This document shows positions 52,401 through 62,223 of a DNA stretch of 64,000 nt, in pieces. How positions within the stretch are numbered: position 1 is the first letter of the stretch; each line of letters begins with the position of its first letter. The stretch covers positions 81,394 to 145,393 of the forward strand of contig NZ_JAJLQZ010000014.1 in the NCBI RefSeq assembly GCF_020991375.1, in the 5' to 3' direction. The translations under genes were made by a program, and so were the position numbers. The notes beneath the pieces were generated by a model. That model searched no databases, was not told the origin of the DNA, and saw only the letters and a program-made list of their open reading frames with translations. This DNA is from Glycomyces amatae. GTDB taxonomy: Bacteria > Actinomycetota > Actinomycetes > Mycobacteriales > Micromonosporaceae.

Positions 52401-55400
52401 TGGCGCCCAGTTCTTTCGTGGTCACCGTTGAGGGGCCGGTGTCGGTGACAGTGTAGGTGAACGTCCGGGAGGCCGATTCGGTCGATCGGGTGCGGCCTGC
52501 TTCCCAGACTGAGACGGTGCGTCCGAGCGCGTCGTAGGTGATCTCGCGGGTGCGGCCGTTGGGGTCGACGATCGTGGTCTCGACGCCCCAAGCGGGATCA
52601 AGGGTGGTGACCGTGGCATGCCCGGCGTTGTTAGTGGTGGTTTTCTGCGTGACCGGCCCGGCCCCGGAGGGGACGTAGGCGGTCGTGGTGGCGCGTCCGG
52701 CGGCATCGGTGGTCGTGGTGACGCGGCCGAGCGCGTCGTAGATGTTGACGGTGGTGTCGACGAAAGTGGCACTCCCGCCCGCGGGCCAGGTGTCAAGGAT
52801 CGCGGTTCGGGTCAGCAGGCCATCGGTCGGGTCGTCGTCGAGGCCCGTGTGCGTGTCGTAGTAGTAGCGGTTCGCGCTGAGAATGTCAGCCGCCGTGCTT
52901 GTCGTGCCGTCGCAGAGGTGGCCGACGGTTTCGTCACGCGAGGGCAGGTTGAGGATATGGTTGGCGACCGAGTCGGTGTACCAGGTGCGTTGGCAGGTCT
53001 CGTCGCCGCTCTTGGCGGTGTCGCCGTGGCTGGAGACGGTTTCGGGCCGGCCGAGGCTGTCATAGGTGGTGTCGGTGCGGGTGCGCTGCCACGTGGTGCC
53101 GGTGAGCCACCGGCGGGTGTCCTCACGGGAGGTCCCGGTGCGCCAGGCGTCGTAGGAGCCGCCGTCATGGGCTTGCGTCGCGGCCTTCGCGGTCCAGTAC
53201 CGGGTGAGGGCACCTTGGAGGACCTGGTTGCCGTTGTAGGTGAGTTCCTCGAAGACCTCGCCGGAGAGCGCTTCATGGTCGGCGACGACGGTGGTGCCGT
53301 CCTCGCTGGTGAGCGTGACGTCCCGCTGCCCGCCGCCGGTGAGCGGCTGGTTGTCCAGTCCCCGGTAGAACCGGGACCGGGTGACCTCTTGTGCACCGGC
53401 TGACGGGTCGCCGAGGCGGGTGGTGACCTGGGCGTAGCCGCGCCACTGGTTGTAGGTGCGCTCGGGTTTGCGGGTGTGGGCCGTATCGTCCCACGCCCAC
53501 AGCATGTTGGTGCTGGAGCCGGTGGTGGCGTAGTCGTAGAAGGTCGACACCGACGGCTGCTGGGTGATCGGGTCGGTCTGGGTGACTTCGGTGACGACGT
53601 ACTTGTGGAACCAGTCCTCGACGGTCTCGGCCTGGCCGCGGGGTTTGGACAGGACCGGGAAGCACCGCTCGGCGTTGTTCGACTTGGACGGCAGAGTCGC
53701 GCAGTCGGGCTCGGAGTAGCCGATGGAGATGACCGCGCCGGTCTCGGTTTTGATCGAGGACATCCGCCACCGCCACAGTTGGATGCGGTCGGCGGCTTCG
53801 ACGCGGTTTTCGAGGGCGTAGCCGCCGAACTCGATCTTTGGCAGGGTGATGTCGGTGCCGGTCTTGCCGGTCTGCTGGATCGACTTGAGCCACAGGACGA
53901 CCTGGTTCTCCGACCCGTACGTTTTGAACTCATAATCGAGGGTCCAGGCGTCGACGTCCCTCCAGGTGGTGCCGGTGCGGACCTGCGTAGTGATGCCCGT
54001 GAGCCGCTTGGTGTCGAAGAAGGTGGGGGCGAGCTGGGTGGTGCAGGGCGCGGCGGCACAGTTGAGGTCCCACGGGGTCTCGGGCCAGGCGGTCTCGACC
54101 GGCTTGTTCGCCGAGTCGTAGCATCCAGAGTCGCACCGGTCGGTGACGGTGAAGTTGATCCGGCCGGTCGCGGCGACACTGGTGTCGTCGGCGCGGAGCC
54201 CGTATTCGATGCGGGAAAGGTAGGCGGCGCGGTCGTAGCTGGTGCGGTTGTCCTCGTCAGCGGCGACACCGTAGGCGCCGGTCTGCTTCGTGTAGGTGTA
54301 GCGGGCCATGTTGTCGGAGGTGTCGACGGCCTTGTCGATCAGCCACCGGTAGGCCTGGGCGCAGTCGGAGTTCTTGAACGCCGACGCATGGCACGGCTCG
54401 GTGGAGTGGTTGCCGAAGACCGGGACGGTCAACCTTGAGGCTGCACTCGACCCGAAGGTGTAGACGCTGCCGTCCTCGGTCGTGATTGTCCACGACTCGC
54501 TGGTCGCCGCCGATGCGGTCGCGGCGGCGCCGAGGGCCTCGATCTTCCAGTTCTGTCCGGAGTCGACATACCAAGTTCCGGAGTCGTCGTCCTTGAGGAG
54601 GGTGGCGTTGACGCCGTTGAGGGAGACGGTGATGTGGTTGGACTTGCCGTCCCAGCATTGGTCGGCGGTGTAGTCGTCTTCGTCGTTGTTCGCGCCCGAC
54701 CCGAGGTCGTCAAAGCAGGCGGTGTAGGTCCGTTCGATATATCCCGGTTCGTAGGTCCAGCCGTCGCCGACCCATGAGGCCTGGTTGTTCTTGCCCGAGG
54801 TGCGCCCGTCATGGAGGGTAGAGGAGTAGTTGAGGGCGATCTCGGGGATCGGGCCTTCGGCTGGCGGGAGGCTGATCGGCACCGAGTATGTGAAGGCGCC
54901 GGTGTTCGACCCGGCCTCCCAGGAGCCGATCGATTCGAGCTTCGTGGCGGTGAAGTCCCCCGCGGCGGTGTCGGTCGCCGTCGTGGCGGTCACGGCGAGG
55001 ACCATCGGCGCGGCGACACTGACCGTCGCACTTGAGGCGGCCTCGGCGAGGTCGACGGTGACGGTGTCGGACTCGGTATCAATGTCAGCGTCGACAACTT
55101 CGGCGTCCAGGCAGTTGTCAGCCGTCGGCGTGGTAACCGCGCACGCCGGCAGCCGCAGCACCCCGGCGCGGGCGTCCCAGCCAGGGCCGAAAGCCGCTTC
55201 GGCATCGCCGTAGTCGACGGTGACGGTACTGTCGTCACCGGTGTCGGTGACCGCGAGGAGGAATCCACTGGCCCCGATCGTCTCAGCGACGGCGTCCTCC
55301 AATACCGCGGCGGCGGCGCCTCCAGTCGCGTCCACCGTGATCGAGGCGGCGATCTGGTCGACGCCGTCGGCGGGGCTCCACCGCTGGTCGGCCGACGGGT

Positions 55401-55635
55401 CGGTCCACTCGGCCGCGCCCGGTTCCCACGCTTCGGCGGCGACGGGGTCGTCAGCGTTGATCTCCGAGGTCGGCGACCCGTAGTCGGGCATGAGCGGGGC
55501 CACGGCGAGCAGGCCCGCGCCCAGGGCACTGATCGCGGTGAACGCGATCGTGGCACGGGTGATCAACCGCAGGTCCGGGTGCAGGGAATGCAGCCAGGCG
55601 CCGTCAGCGGCCAAGGACGGCCGGGGAGCAGTCAT
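49429..55635 (-). CDS. RHS/YD-repeat polymorphic toxin, 2068 aa
   Basis: ATG 55635 with TAGGAG nine bases upstream. An N-terminal membrane or signal segment lies at about 27-50 (ATIAFTAISALGAGLLAVAPL). A SpvB-like beta domain follows (SIGSWEAGSNTGAFTYSVPI), then many YD repeats (YDALGR, YDTHGRV, YDNLGRL, YDAAGN). The conserved RHS core end is GRFIEVDPLLVANDKQQLTG with YVYAANNPVTLADPTGLF at about 1780-1802. After it come a glycine-zipper hydrophobic stretch (VVTALVIGGCAAIGIATAG), a Ser/Gly linker, and a toxin tip of about 98 residues ending RFEVHFYMNRRTGRVIYDYD YKATNIVWRN. The tip DNA (about 49432-49730) is AT-rich. The core forms a shell that encloses the toxin; the tip's activity is unrecognised. 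Confidence 0.9.
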   Translation of the reverse strand: MTAPRPSLAADGAWLHSLHPDLRLITRATIAFTAISALGAGLLAVAPLMPDYGSPTSEINADDPVAAEAWEPGAAEWTDPSADQRWSPADGVDQIAASITVDATGGAAAAVLEDAVAETIGASGFLLAVTDTGDDSTVTVDYGDAEAAFGPGWDARAGVLRLPACAVTTPTADNCLDAEVVDADIDTESDTVTVDLAEAASSATVSVAAPMVLAVTATTATDTAAGDFTATKLESIGSWEAGSNTGAFTYSVPISLPPAEGPIPEIALNYSSTLHDGRTSGKNNQASWVGDGWTYEPGYIERTYTACFDDLGSGANNDEDDYTADQCWDGKSNHITVSLNGVNATLLKDDDSGTWYVDSGQNWKIEALGAAATASAATSESWTITTEDGSVYTFGSSAASRLTVPVFGNHSTEPCHASAFKNSDCAQAYRWLIDKAVDTSDNMARYTYTKQTGAYGVAADEDNRTSYDRAAYLSRIEYGLRADDTSVAATGRINFTVTDRCDSGCYDSANKPVETAWPETPWDLNCAAAPCTTQLAPTFFDTKRLTGITTQVRTGTTWRDVDAWTLDYEFKTYGSENQVVLWLKSIQQTGKTGTDITLPKIEFGGYALENRVEAADRIQLWRWRMSSIKTETGAVISIGYSEPDCATLPSKSNNAERCFPVLSKPRGQAETVEDWFHKYVVTEVTQTDPITQQPSVSTFYDYATTGSSTNMLWAWDDTAHTRKPERTYNQWRGYAQVTTRLGDPSAGAQEVTRSRFYRGLDNQPLTGGGQRDVTLTSEDGTTVVADHEALSGEVFEELTYNGNQVLQGALTRYWTAKAATQAHDGGSYDAWRTGTSREDTRRWLTGTTWQRTRTDTTYDSLGRPETVSSHGDTAKSGDETCQRTWYTDSVANHILNLPSRDETVGHLCDGTTSTAADILSANRYYYDTHTGLDDDPTDGLLTRTAILDTWPAGGSATFVDTTVNIYDALGRVTTTTDAAGRATTTAYVPSGAGPVTQKTTTNNAGHATVTTLDPAWGVETTIVDPNGRTREITYDALGRTVSVWEAGRTRSTESASRTFTYTVTDTGPSTVTTKELGANDNYITTIELYDSLLRPLQTQTDTINDDRLVSSNRYDTHGRVAETRGPDYVTGAPATTLAVVERGASTNRVETAFDAAGRTTVQAQYRGQEELWRTTTAYGGSTDGYQITVTPPDGGTAIATIEDAFDRTAEIRTFHSGTPTGTFDTLIYTYSPTGKITEVSDGVGNEWSWEYDLQGRTTASTHPDSGTTLVDYATDGQISAITDARGQAVQLAYDNLGRLTERRDSAGKLLASWTYDTAYDGIGQLATSTRYVGDDAYTETVTYYDEGGRAGEYEITIPDAEGALAGTYYVYQAYHDNGQMSARGYDAMGSIGTQQLYYYYDDVGNQTSLLSDINGTAVAVVDDATYTPYGEIQTRRLNSSYNNKFAYQGYQYEETTRRLQRFTFDHQTTAPTVADTRYTYDDAGNIRTVADLPADNPERWETQCFTYDGQQRLTEAWSQEGDSTCATTVEATDLGGPAMYHNTYTYDAAGNRATDSLLLPGHSGDTRTYTYPAAGSSQAHAPTQVASDDGTNSFFTYDAAGNLLSRDIGGTIATFEWSAEGHNTAISKGGLQTRMVYDTEGQRIVRDDGDTATLYLPETEIVWNKQTDTFDTTRYIQHAGDTIATCKGTSMSLWRFIGADPHGTATHSVNAAAHSGENVRYFDPFGLTRGERSGEWYGQQSYVGATADPTGLMQMGARAYDPLYGRFIEVDPLLVANDKQQLTGYVYAANNPVTLADPTGLFWGIDVNPFDEPFDPVGNFQDAASSVWETTKEFGSNLLDGEYNAEIGGIVVTALVIGGCAAIGIATAGIGAAVCAVGAGALGAAYTSNANGNDAETVARDTVMGGLAGGIGYGTGALVERALAGKAGQVADDLLPDNSVPSSGGGTSGSTSGRYSGAGAVSGYGSGVRLRTDLLMREASSIFTPSGGLRRSVINASHMIISGERLGNKNLIAYLTRDGSSISDWGKFATPRFNSPFGRFEVHFYMNRRTGRVIYDYDYKATNIVWRN

Positions 55636-55655
55636 CGCGAATTACTCCTAGGTGG

Positions 55656-58600
55656 TCAGTTGCCGCTGGGGCGGGACATGTCGGCGAGGCGGTCGGGATG
55701 AACGGTGGAGGTCCAGACTTGGACGTCGTCGATCCGGCCCCGGAATGGCTGCACCGGGGCGACGTTGACCCGTCCGTGCGCACCGAAATACAGGGGCCCG
55801 GCGGCGTTCCAGGGCGTCGAGGTGCCGACGCCCGTGGCGGAGGCGACGCCGTCGATGTACATCGTCATCGTCTTCGCGGGAATGTCGACAACGACGGCGA
55901 CGTGGTACCACGTCCCGGTCGTCACCGCGACGGGCGATTCGACCTGGTGCCAGGTGACCGAGCCGGTGGAGTCGGCCGAGGGCATCGCGAACTGGAAGTG
56001 CCGCTTGCCGGTGGTCGTGTCGTAGCGGGAGTTCAGGTTGAACCCGACCCGGTCGTTGCCGGCCTGCGACAGGATCGTCTGCCACTGCGGCTCCGTCTCC
56101 CTCGGGTCAACCCAGACGCGGGCGGCGATGGTGAAGGAGGCGTCAGTGCGTACCACCGAGTCCTCAGTTTTGGCCCAGCCGTTGTCGCTGGTGAGCTGGA
56201 GCGAGCACGTGAAACAGCCGGAGACGTTCTGGCCCCACCGGTAGTCGGTGTTGCGGATCCCGTTCACCGTCAACGTGTGGCCCTGCTCAGAGTCGACGGT
56301 GCCCTGGTTGCGATCGAACCGCCAGTCCCCCTGCCGGATCGCGGCGGGGTTGCCGCCGTAGACGTTGGCGACCTGGCCGGTAGCCAATGCGCCGCGCCAC
56401 AACTGCACGGTCGAGATGGCTCCGGTGAACTGCCCTCCAGCCGCGCTGCCGGAAGCATTGCCTCCGCAGCCGATGTTGACTTTTCCGAAGCCGGGATCGG
56501 GTGCCCCCGTAGCCGTCCCCGTAGCGACGAGTGCGCCGTCAACGTAGAGAAGCACTTGCTTCGCGGCGAGGTCGTAGACGCCGATCAAGTGCACCCAAGT
56601 CCCTGGTACTACCGCCGCAGTGTCCGTGGCCGATTGCCACATCGCACCGGTCCCATGAGGGACGCTGACGGTGAACGACCAGGCGCCAGTGGCACTGACC
56701 ATAAGTTTGAACTTGCTTCGAGCGGCGTCGCCTTCACCGAGCACCAGCTGCTCTGCGCCGGTCACCGCGTCAACTTTCGCCCAGGCCGCGACCGAGAACG
56801 AGGCGTCGGCGTGGTTCTGCGTAGCTTCCCCAGCGGTGACACACGAAGTGCCGTCCAGGTCGATCGCCGAGGCGGTGCGTCCCCACTGGTCGTCGACCCA
56901 GGTCGCTCCCGACGTCGGCACAGTCAGGTGGTTGGCCTGCATGGAGGTGTCGTCGGCGTTGCCTTGCATGAGCCATTCGCCGGCGAGGCCCGCCGGGAGG
57001 TCCCCGGCTTTGACCTGCTGGATCTGGGCGTCGGTGAGCAGTCCGGTCCACATACCGACATGCTGGATCGCGCCGATGAAATGCCCGTTCTGGTATCCGG
57101 TGTCAGTGCGGGCATTACAGCCGATGTTCACCGGCCCGGCCGCATCCCACGCCTCATGCGTGAAGGTTCTGGTCGCCTCCAGGACACCGTTCACCCACAG
57201 CTGGATAGCTTTCGAGCCGGGGTCGACCGTAGCGGCCAGGTGCGTCCATTCGTTCAGGACCGGCGCGGTGGTCGAGGCGGCGCGTACGACCGAGCTGGTG
57301 TCGGCAACGTCGGTCGGGTTGAGCATGAGGTCCCACTGCTGGGAGGCGCCACGGTAGCGCAGCGCGAACCCGGTCATGTGTGCACCGGACTGCGAGAGCA
57401 CCGTGCGAATCCCCGTGTCGCTCGTGTCGGTGCGGACCCATGCGGCCACGGTGTACGGGGCATTCGTCGGGACCACCGACCCGTCGGTCGAGACGCAGTC
57501 CGAGCCGCCGAACAGCATGGCTTGGCCTGGCGGGGTGGCGGCCCCCGAGTCGACCCACCCGGAGGTGCGGCCCATGTTCAGGTCGTGGTTCGTCGACGAC
57601 TCATCGTCGGTGTTGTCGCCCAGGGTCCAGGCGTCGTCGAAGCCGTCGCCGTCGAGCCGCCAGGCCGCCGCAGGCGCCGGCGCGACGATCCTGGGCGTGT
57701 AGAAGTCGACCTGTGAGCGCATACGGTTGCCTGCGGTGTCCTCGGCCCACACGTACAGCCACACCCGGCCGCCTTCAGCCGGTGCGGTCACGGTGATGGT
57801 CGCCGAACCGTCGACGGCGGTCGCATCATCCTGCGGCGCTTCAGCGTCCCTCCCGTACCAGAAGCGGGCGAGACCGGAGTGGGCGTCTCGGGAGGTCACC
57901 TTGAAGGTCACCTCCTGCCCGGCCTGCGGGTTAGCAGGGCTTTGCAGCTCCACCGTCGGTGCGACCGGCGCGGTCGTATCGACCCGGAAGTAGCACCAGT
58001 AGTTGGTGTAGTTGTCTTGTCCGGACGCGTAGTTGTCGAGCGACTGCATCCGCCACCGGTATTCGCCGGACGGCAGGGCCGGGGAGACCACCCAGGGCTG
58101 ACGCTTCCCGTCGGTCTGGTTCCGGCTGGTTGACCAGGTGCGGACGTTGCTGCTTGAGCCTTTCTTGCGGATCTCGATGCGGGCGCCGACCTTTCCGTCG
58201 GCGTCATGCGGGATGCCCGACAGCGTCGGCTGGACCTCCGTGGTCCACGGCGAACTCGCGTACCCGCCGGTCTCGCAGGTCTCACGGTTGGTTTGCAGAC
58301 TTGTCGGATCACCGGCACGGGTGTTGTAGGTGACCTGGAGTTCGACGGATTTGATGTCGATGCGCCGCCACGCGTACGGGTCGCCCTCATCCGAGGACCG
58401 CACCATGAACGACATCCACGACAGGTGGTCGCCCACCCGTGTCTGCAGGCGTGACTTGATCTCGCTGTCGTCGAAGTTCACGTCCCGGTCGGGGTAGTTC
58501 GTCGCGCAGCCCGTCGAGTTCGACGAGGCCACCGACTTGGTCTGCAGGTGCTCGTCATCAGCCGTCGTGATCGAGTTCCACGTGGTTCCGTTGGTGAGCT

Positions 58601-61600
58601 TCCGGTTGACCTCGTAGAGGGCCAGGTTCGCCGAACCGCACCCGCCCGAGTGGGTCTGGGTCATCGCGACCTTGGCCGAGAGGATGTCTTTGCCGTCGAG
58701 TTTGTCGATGTCGAACCGGACCACCGAGCGCCACAACCCGCACGCGTCAGGCGCACACGAAGCCCAGATGTTCAATCCGACGCGCATGCCGCCCTGGCGG
58801 GGCCAGTCCTTGTCGTTCGTCCACGACGAGGACGGTCGGCTCTCGAAGATGTTCGCCCACGCCAAGCGCTTGCCGACGAACGGCGGGTCGATCGTGATGG
58901 GGAACTGCGCCTCCGGATCGGCAAGCATCGCTGTGTCCGGCGTGACCGTGAGCGTCCCGTCGGCCAGGGCCACGTCGACGTCGGCGTACATGCCGGGCAT
59001 CGCATCGTCCGGGCCCAGGTCGCTGACGGCCTCGTCTTCGGCGGTCGCAGTGAACGCTTCGGCCGCAGCGGTTTCGCTGTCGGGGTCGAGCGAGGCGTCC
59101 CACATGTATGCGCCGGGCGCGGTGAACAGCGGTTCTCCTGCACTGTCGGTCGCAACGACCGCGCCTGCCTCGTCCTGCGTCACGGTCAGGCCCTCAGCGT
59201 CGATGCCGATGTTCATCGACGCCAGCGCCGGGTTGGCGGCGGCTTCGGCGTTCTTGACGACCAGGGCGTAGGTGAATCCGTCGACGCTTGCGGTCACCTG
59301 CAAGTCGACTCCGGCCAGTACCTCGGCATAGGTCGCGGTGTCGCCTTCGATCACCGGAGCAGGCAGCGTCCCCGGCCACGTCAACGACACCGAACCGCCC
59401 TCAGGGGCGGTCGCGGACACGAACGGGCCCTCACCGCCGGGTGAGACGGTGATGTCTGAGACTGCGGCGGCGGTGGTGATCGTCCCGTCGGCGTTCTCGG
59501 TGAAGCCGGTGTCGATCGCGACCCACTCACCCGAGGCATCGGGCGCCCAAGCGGGCACGGTCTCCACTGAGGCGGAGAGGAACCCTGCCGGGTCGGCGGT
59601 CACCTGGGTCGCGTAGTCGGCCAGGCCGGTCACCGGGACGCTGACGCCGCATGCCTCAGCCAGCAGCAGTGCGCCGCCTTCGCTGAACGACTCCACCGTC
59701 TCGCCGGCGTCCACATCGTACGGGCACGTCAGTGATGTCGTCGAGACCTGCTCCAGCGCATCGATGGTGGCATCGACCTCGAACGAGCACCAGGTGGTGT
59801 ACCGCGCGGTCACCCCGTCCGTGGTGTTGGCGCGGGACCGGAACTCATAAGCGCCATCGGGGAGGGCGGTCGCCATCTGCCACTCGTACGGAGTCCCGGA
59901 GGCGACCGTGGTGGCGCTGGTGTGCTCGGCCACCGTGGTCCCGGTAGCATCCCGCACCCAGAAGGTCACGTTCGCGGCACCGTCGCTGGAGGTCGGTGTG
60001 GCCGAGAACGTCGGCAGCGCCCCGGAGACCCGTGCCCCCTCAGGTGCGAGACAGTTCGTGCCGTTGACCATCAGGTCGTTCGGCACCGCTATCGTCGGCT
60101 GGTAAGTCACCGTCAGATGCGCGGTCGCCACGTCCGCGCGGACCCACTGCTCCCGGTTGGCCTCATCAGACGCCTTCAGTCCCAAAGTGATCGAGTCGTA
60201 CGGGATCTGCGCACGGCGATCAATATGACCAGTGAGAGCCTCGGAAGCGAACGTTACTTCCCGGGTCGGATGGGCCACCGAGCAGCCGCCCGACGCGTTC
60301 GCGCTCGCCACCGTCTGCGTGTCAAGGGCGCCGCCGTGGAGCCAGGAGTCCGCAGTGGAGTTCCACGAGGTCGGCGTGACGCCCTTGGAAATGATCGTCG
60401 TCTGCCACAACTCCAGCGGGTAGGCGTCGCAGCCACCGGTGTGCTTGAGCGTCAGCGACATGGTCGCGGCGCTTACCGAGGCGTAGTTGAGGTTCGAGAC
60501 GTCGAAGCGGATCATCGACCGCCAGATCCCGTAGCCCTCTTCACCAGCGGCGACCCAGCCGTTGAAACCCATCCGCAGACCGCCCGAACGGGGCCAGACC
60601 GCGTCATCCCACCACGTCGAGTCCGCGTATTGGCCGCTGCCTACGGTTGTCCAGGCGTTGATCGCTGACTCAAAGGACGGGTCGATGATGACCGGGAACA
60701 CGGTCGCCGGGTCCGCCAGCAATGCTGCGTCAGGGCTGATCGCCAGCGTCGTCCCTTCGAGCGCGACCTCCATCGCCTCGACGCGACCGGGGTCACCCGG
60801 GTCGATGTCCGAGCCGGTGTCCGTCGCCGCCAGCGCCTCGGCGAAGGACTGTATGGGGCCTCCAGCGGGAATGTCAGCCGAGGCCGGAACGGACGAGTCC
60901 CACATCAGTGCATTCGCCGCAACGAATGCGGTTTCTCCCGTGGACGGGTCGGTCGCGGTCACCGTCCCGCTCGCCGCGTCTTGCGCGACCTCAAGGGTGC
61001 CGCCGAGCTCGACCTCGATTCGAGCCAGTTCCGGATTCGCGGCGGCCTCGGGCGTCATGACCTCCAGTTGGTAGGCGAACCCAGTCGCGCTCGCCTCGAC
61101 CAGCAGGTCAACCCCGTCGAACACCGCTGCATACCGTGCCTGCGCCCCGTCCAGGACCGGTTCAGGCAGAGGCTGGGGCCACCACAGGTCGAGGGTGCCG
61201 CCGGCTTCGGTTGTCAGGCTCGCCAACGGCTGCCCGTCCCCGCCCGGGGACACTGACAGCTCCCCCGGCACCGCTGCGGCACTGATCATCCCATTCTCGC
61301 CGGCGACCAGCTCCGGGTTGATGTCGACCCAAGCACCCGTTGTTGCATCAGTGGTCCACTGCGGCGTCGCGTACACCTCGGCGGTCATGGTCCCGTCGGC
61401 CTCGGCGGTGAACGTCGCCGTTGACTGCCGCAGCGCATCCACGTCGACACCGCGACCGCAGCGAGCGGCCAACTCCAGGCCTGCGGCCTCGGAATCCACC
61501 ACGAACGTCGGATCATCGACCGCGGCGCAGTCGACCCCGTCCGGGGAGATCTCCTCCGCGCCAGCTTTGCCCGACAATGCGATCGAGGCCGCCGTCGCAG

Positions 61601-61691
61601 CGACCAGGACGAACACTCCCGCACGGCGCGAGCGCGAGCCACGGGCATCGTGTTGACGCGGTAGGGGGAGAACGCGGGGGCTATGGAACAT
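55656..61691 (-). CDS. Giant secreted LamG/DNRLRE-domain protein, 2011 aa, partner of the RHS toxin
   Basis: Likely ATG 61691 (in-frame alternatives exist). Signal peptide: RAGVFVLVAATAASIALSGK then AGAEE. Two copies of a module of about 560 residues follow: first DPTFVVDSEAAGLELAARCG... with ITVSPGG-like strands, then a carbohydrate-binding-like DNRLRE domain (WWDDAVWPRSGGLRMGFNGW; second copy NDKDWPRQGGMRVGLNIW). The C-terminal third has three LamG/jellyroll units (AWVRTDTSDTGIRTVLSQSG, SVAAWAKVDAVTGAEQLVLG, TIAARVWVDPRETEPQWQTI). It ends 20 bases before the RHS gene, so both are probably co-transcribed. It may anchor or present the toxin at the cell surface. Confidence 0.85.
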   Translation of the reverse strand: MFHSPRVLPLPRQHDARGSRSRRAGVFVLVAATAASIALSGKAGAEEISPDGVDCAAVDDPTFVVDSEAAGLELAARCGRGVDVDALRQSTATFTAEADGTMTAEVYATPQWTTDATTGAWVDINPELVAGENGMISAAAVPGELSVSPGGDGQPLASLTTEAGGTLDLWWPQPLPEPVLDGAQARYAAVFDGVDLLVEASATGFAYQLEVMTPEAAANPELARIEVELGGTLEVAQDAASGTVTATDPSTGETAFVAANALMWDSSVPASADIPAGGPIQSFAEALAATDTGSDIDPGDPGRVEAMEVALEGTTLAISPDAALLADPATVFPVIIDPSFESAINAWTTVGSGQYADSTWWDDAVWPRSGGLRMGFNGWVAAGEEGYGIWRSMIRFDVSNLNYASVSAATMSLTLKHTGGCDAYPLELWQTTIISKGVTPTSWNSTADSWLHGGALDTQTVASANASGGCSVAHPTREVTFASEALTGHIDRRAQIPYDSITLGLKASDEANREQWVRADVATAHLTVTYQPTIAVPNDLMVNGTNCLAPEGARVSGALPTFSATPTSSDGAANVTFWVRDATGTTVAEHTSATTVASGTPYEWQMATALPDGAYEFRSRANTTDGVTARYTTWCSFEVDATIDALEQVSTTSLTCPYDVDAGETVESFSEGGALLLAEACGVSVPVTGLADYATQVTADPAGFLSASVETVPAWAPDASGEWVAIDTGFTENADGTITTAAAVSDITVSPGGEGPFVSATAPEGGSVSLTWPGTLPAPVIEGDTATYAEVLAGVDLQVTASVDGFTYALVVKNAEAAANPALASMNIGIDAEGLTVTQDEAGAVVATDSAGEPLFTAPGAYMWDASLDPDSETAAAEAFTATAEDEAVSDLGPDDAMPGMYADVDVALADGTLTVTPDTAMLADPEAQFPITIDPPFVGKRLAWANIFESRPSSSWTNDKDWPRQGGMRVGLNIWASCAPDACGLWRSVVRFDIDKLDGKDILSAKVAMTQTHSGGCGSANLALYEVNRKLTNGTTWNSITTADDEHLQTKSVASSNSTGCATNYPDRDVNFDDSEIKSRLQTRVGDHLSWMSFMVRSSDEGDPYAWRRIDIKSVELQVTYNTRAGDPTSLQTNRETCETGGYASSPWTTEVQPTLSGIPHDADGKVGARIEIRKKGSSSNVRTWSTSRNQTDGKRQPWVVSPALPSGEYRWRMQSLDNYASGQDNYTNYWCYFRVDTTAPVAPTVELQSPANPQAGQEVTFKVTSRDAHSGLARFWYGRDAEAPQDDATAVDGSATITVTAPAEGGRVWLYVWAEDTAGNRMRSQVDFYTPRIVAPAPAAAWRLDGDGFDDAWTLGDNTDDESSTNHDLNMGRTSGWVDSGAATPPGQAMLFGGSDCVSTDGSVVPTNAPYTVAAWVRTDTSDTGIRTVLSQSGAHMTGFALRYRGASQQWDLMLNPTDVADTSSVVRAASTTAPVLNEWTHLAATVDPGSKAIQLWVNGVLEATRTFTHEAWDAAGPVNIGCNARTDTGYQNGHFIGAIQHVGMWTGLLTDAQIQQVKAGDLPAGLAGEWLMQGNADDTSMQANHLTVPTSGATWVDDQWGRTASAIDLDGTSCVTAGEATQNHADASFSVAAWAKVDAVTGAEQLVLGEGDAARSKFKLMVSATGAWSFTVSVPHGTGAMWQSATDTAAVVPGTWVHLIGVYDLAAKQVLLYVDGALVATGTATGAPDPGFGKVNIGCGGNASGSAAGGQFTGAISTVQLWRGALATGQVANVYGGNPAAIRQGDWRFDRNQGTVDSEQGHTLTVNGIRNTDYRWGQNVSGCFTCSLQLTSDNGWAKTEDSVVRTDASFTIAARVWVDPRETEPQWQTILSQAGNDRVGFNLNSRYDTTTGKRHFQFAMPSADSTGSVTWHQVESPVAVTTGTWYHVAVVVDIPAKTMTMYIDGVASATGVGTSTPWNAAGPLYFGAHGRVNVAPVQPFRGRIDDVQVWTSTVHPDRLADMSRPSGN

Positions 61692-62223
61692 GTGGATTTC
61701 GCATTCAGTTAGGCAGCCGGGGAAGCTGGTCACGCACACGGGGCGGCGCGCGACCGAGCGTCACGCTAACGAACCATCACCGACCGCGTCAACCATCCGC
61801 AACCAGACCGCCACCCACTGATGCCGCAAAATGGACTATTGCTCGCCGTTCGTTGGCGTAGTTCCTCAAGGGTTGCTGAGAAAACCTTGAAGCAACCGTG
61901 ATCAAATCCGCAGCCAGGAGAGCAGAATCCACCACGGAGCGCGAATCTCCGGATGTCGACTTGTCGACAACACTTAAGATTTGATAACAGTTTGATAATC
62001 ATCCCGAACTTGGGACACACAAACGAGTCCAATTCATGACTTCACCCATCAAGACCGTCCCCATCGTCCGATACTTCGCGGCTTCGACGAGGTCGCCGTG
62101 CTTAGCGTGGTGGCCGGCGAAGCGGATTCCGACGCACCTGACTGCGACGCAGCAGCTCCGGCGCAGTCAGGCGAGGTATACGATGTCGGGCGCAAGGCCG
62201 TCGGCCGGAAAGCGGCAAGGCGT
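61692..62223. other. Upstream region of the toxin operon; tandem TTTGATAA
   Basis: AT-rich DNA with two TTTGATAA copies (61980-61987 and 61991-61998, 11 bases apart), likely promoter or operator sequence for the minus-strand LamG-RHS operon. GTCGAC repeats (TCGACTTGTCGACAA near 61955-61970) are adjacent. No gene is supported between 62000 and 62223. Confidence 0.4.

Noticed and set aside
50200..52900. Possible direct-repeat or CRISPR-like array
   Set aside because: The repetition is of coding origin (YD repeats with drifting sequence); no constant repeat with unique spacers was seen here or elsewhere.
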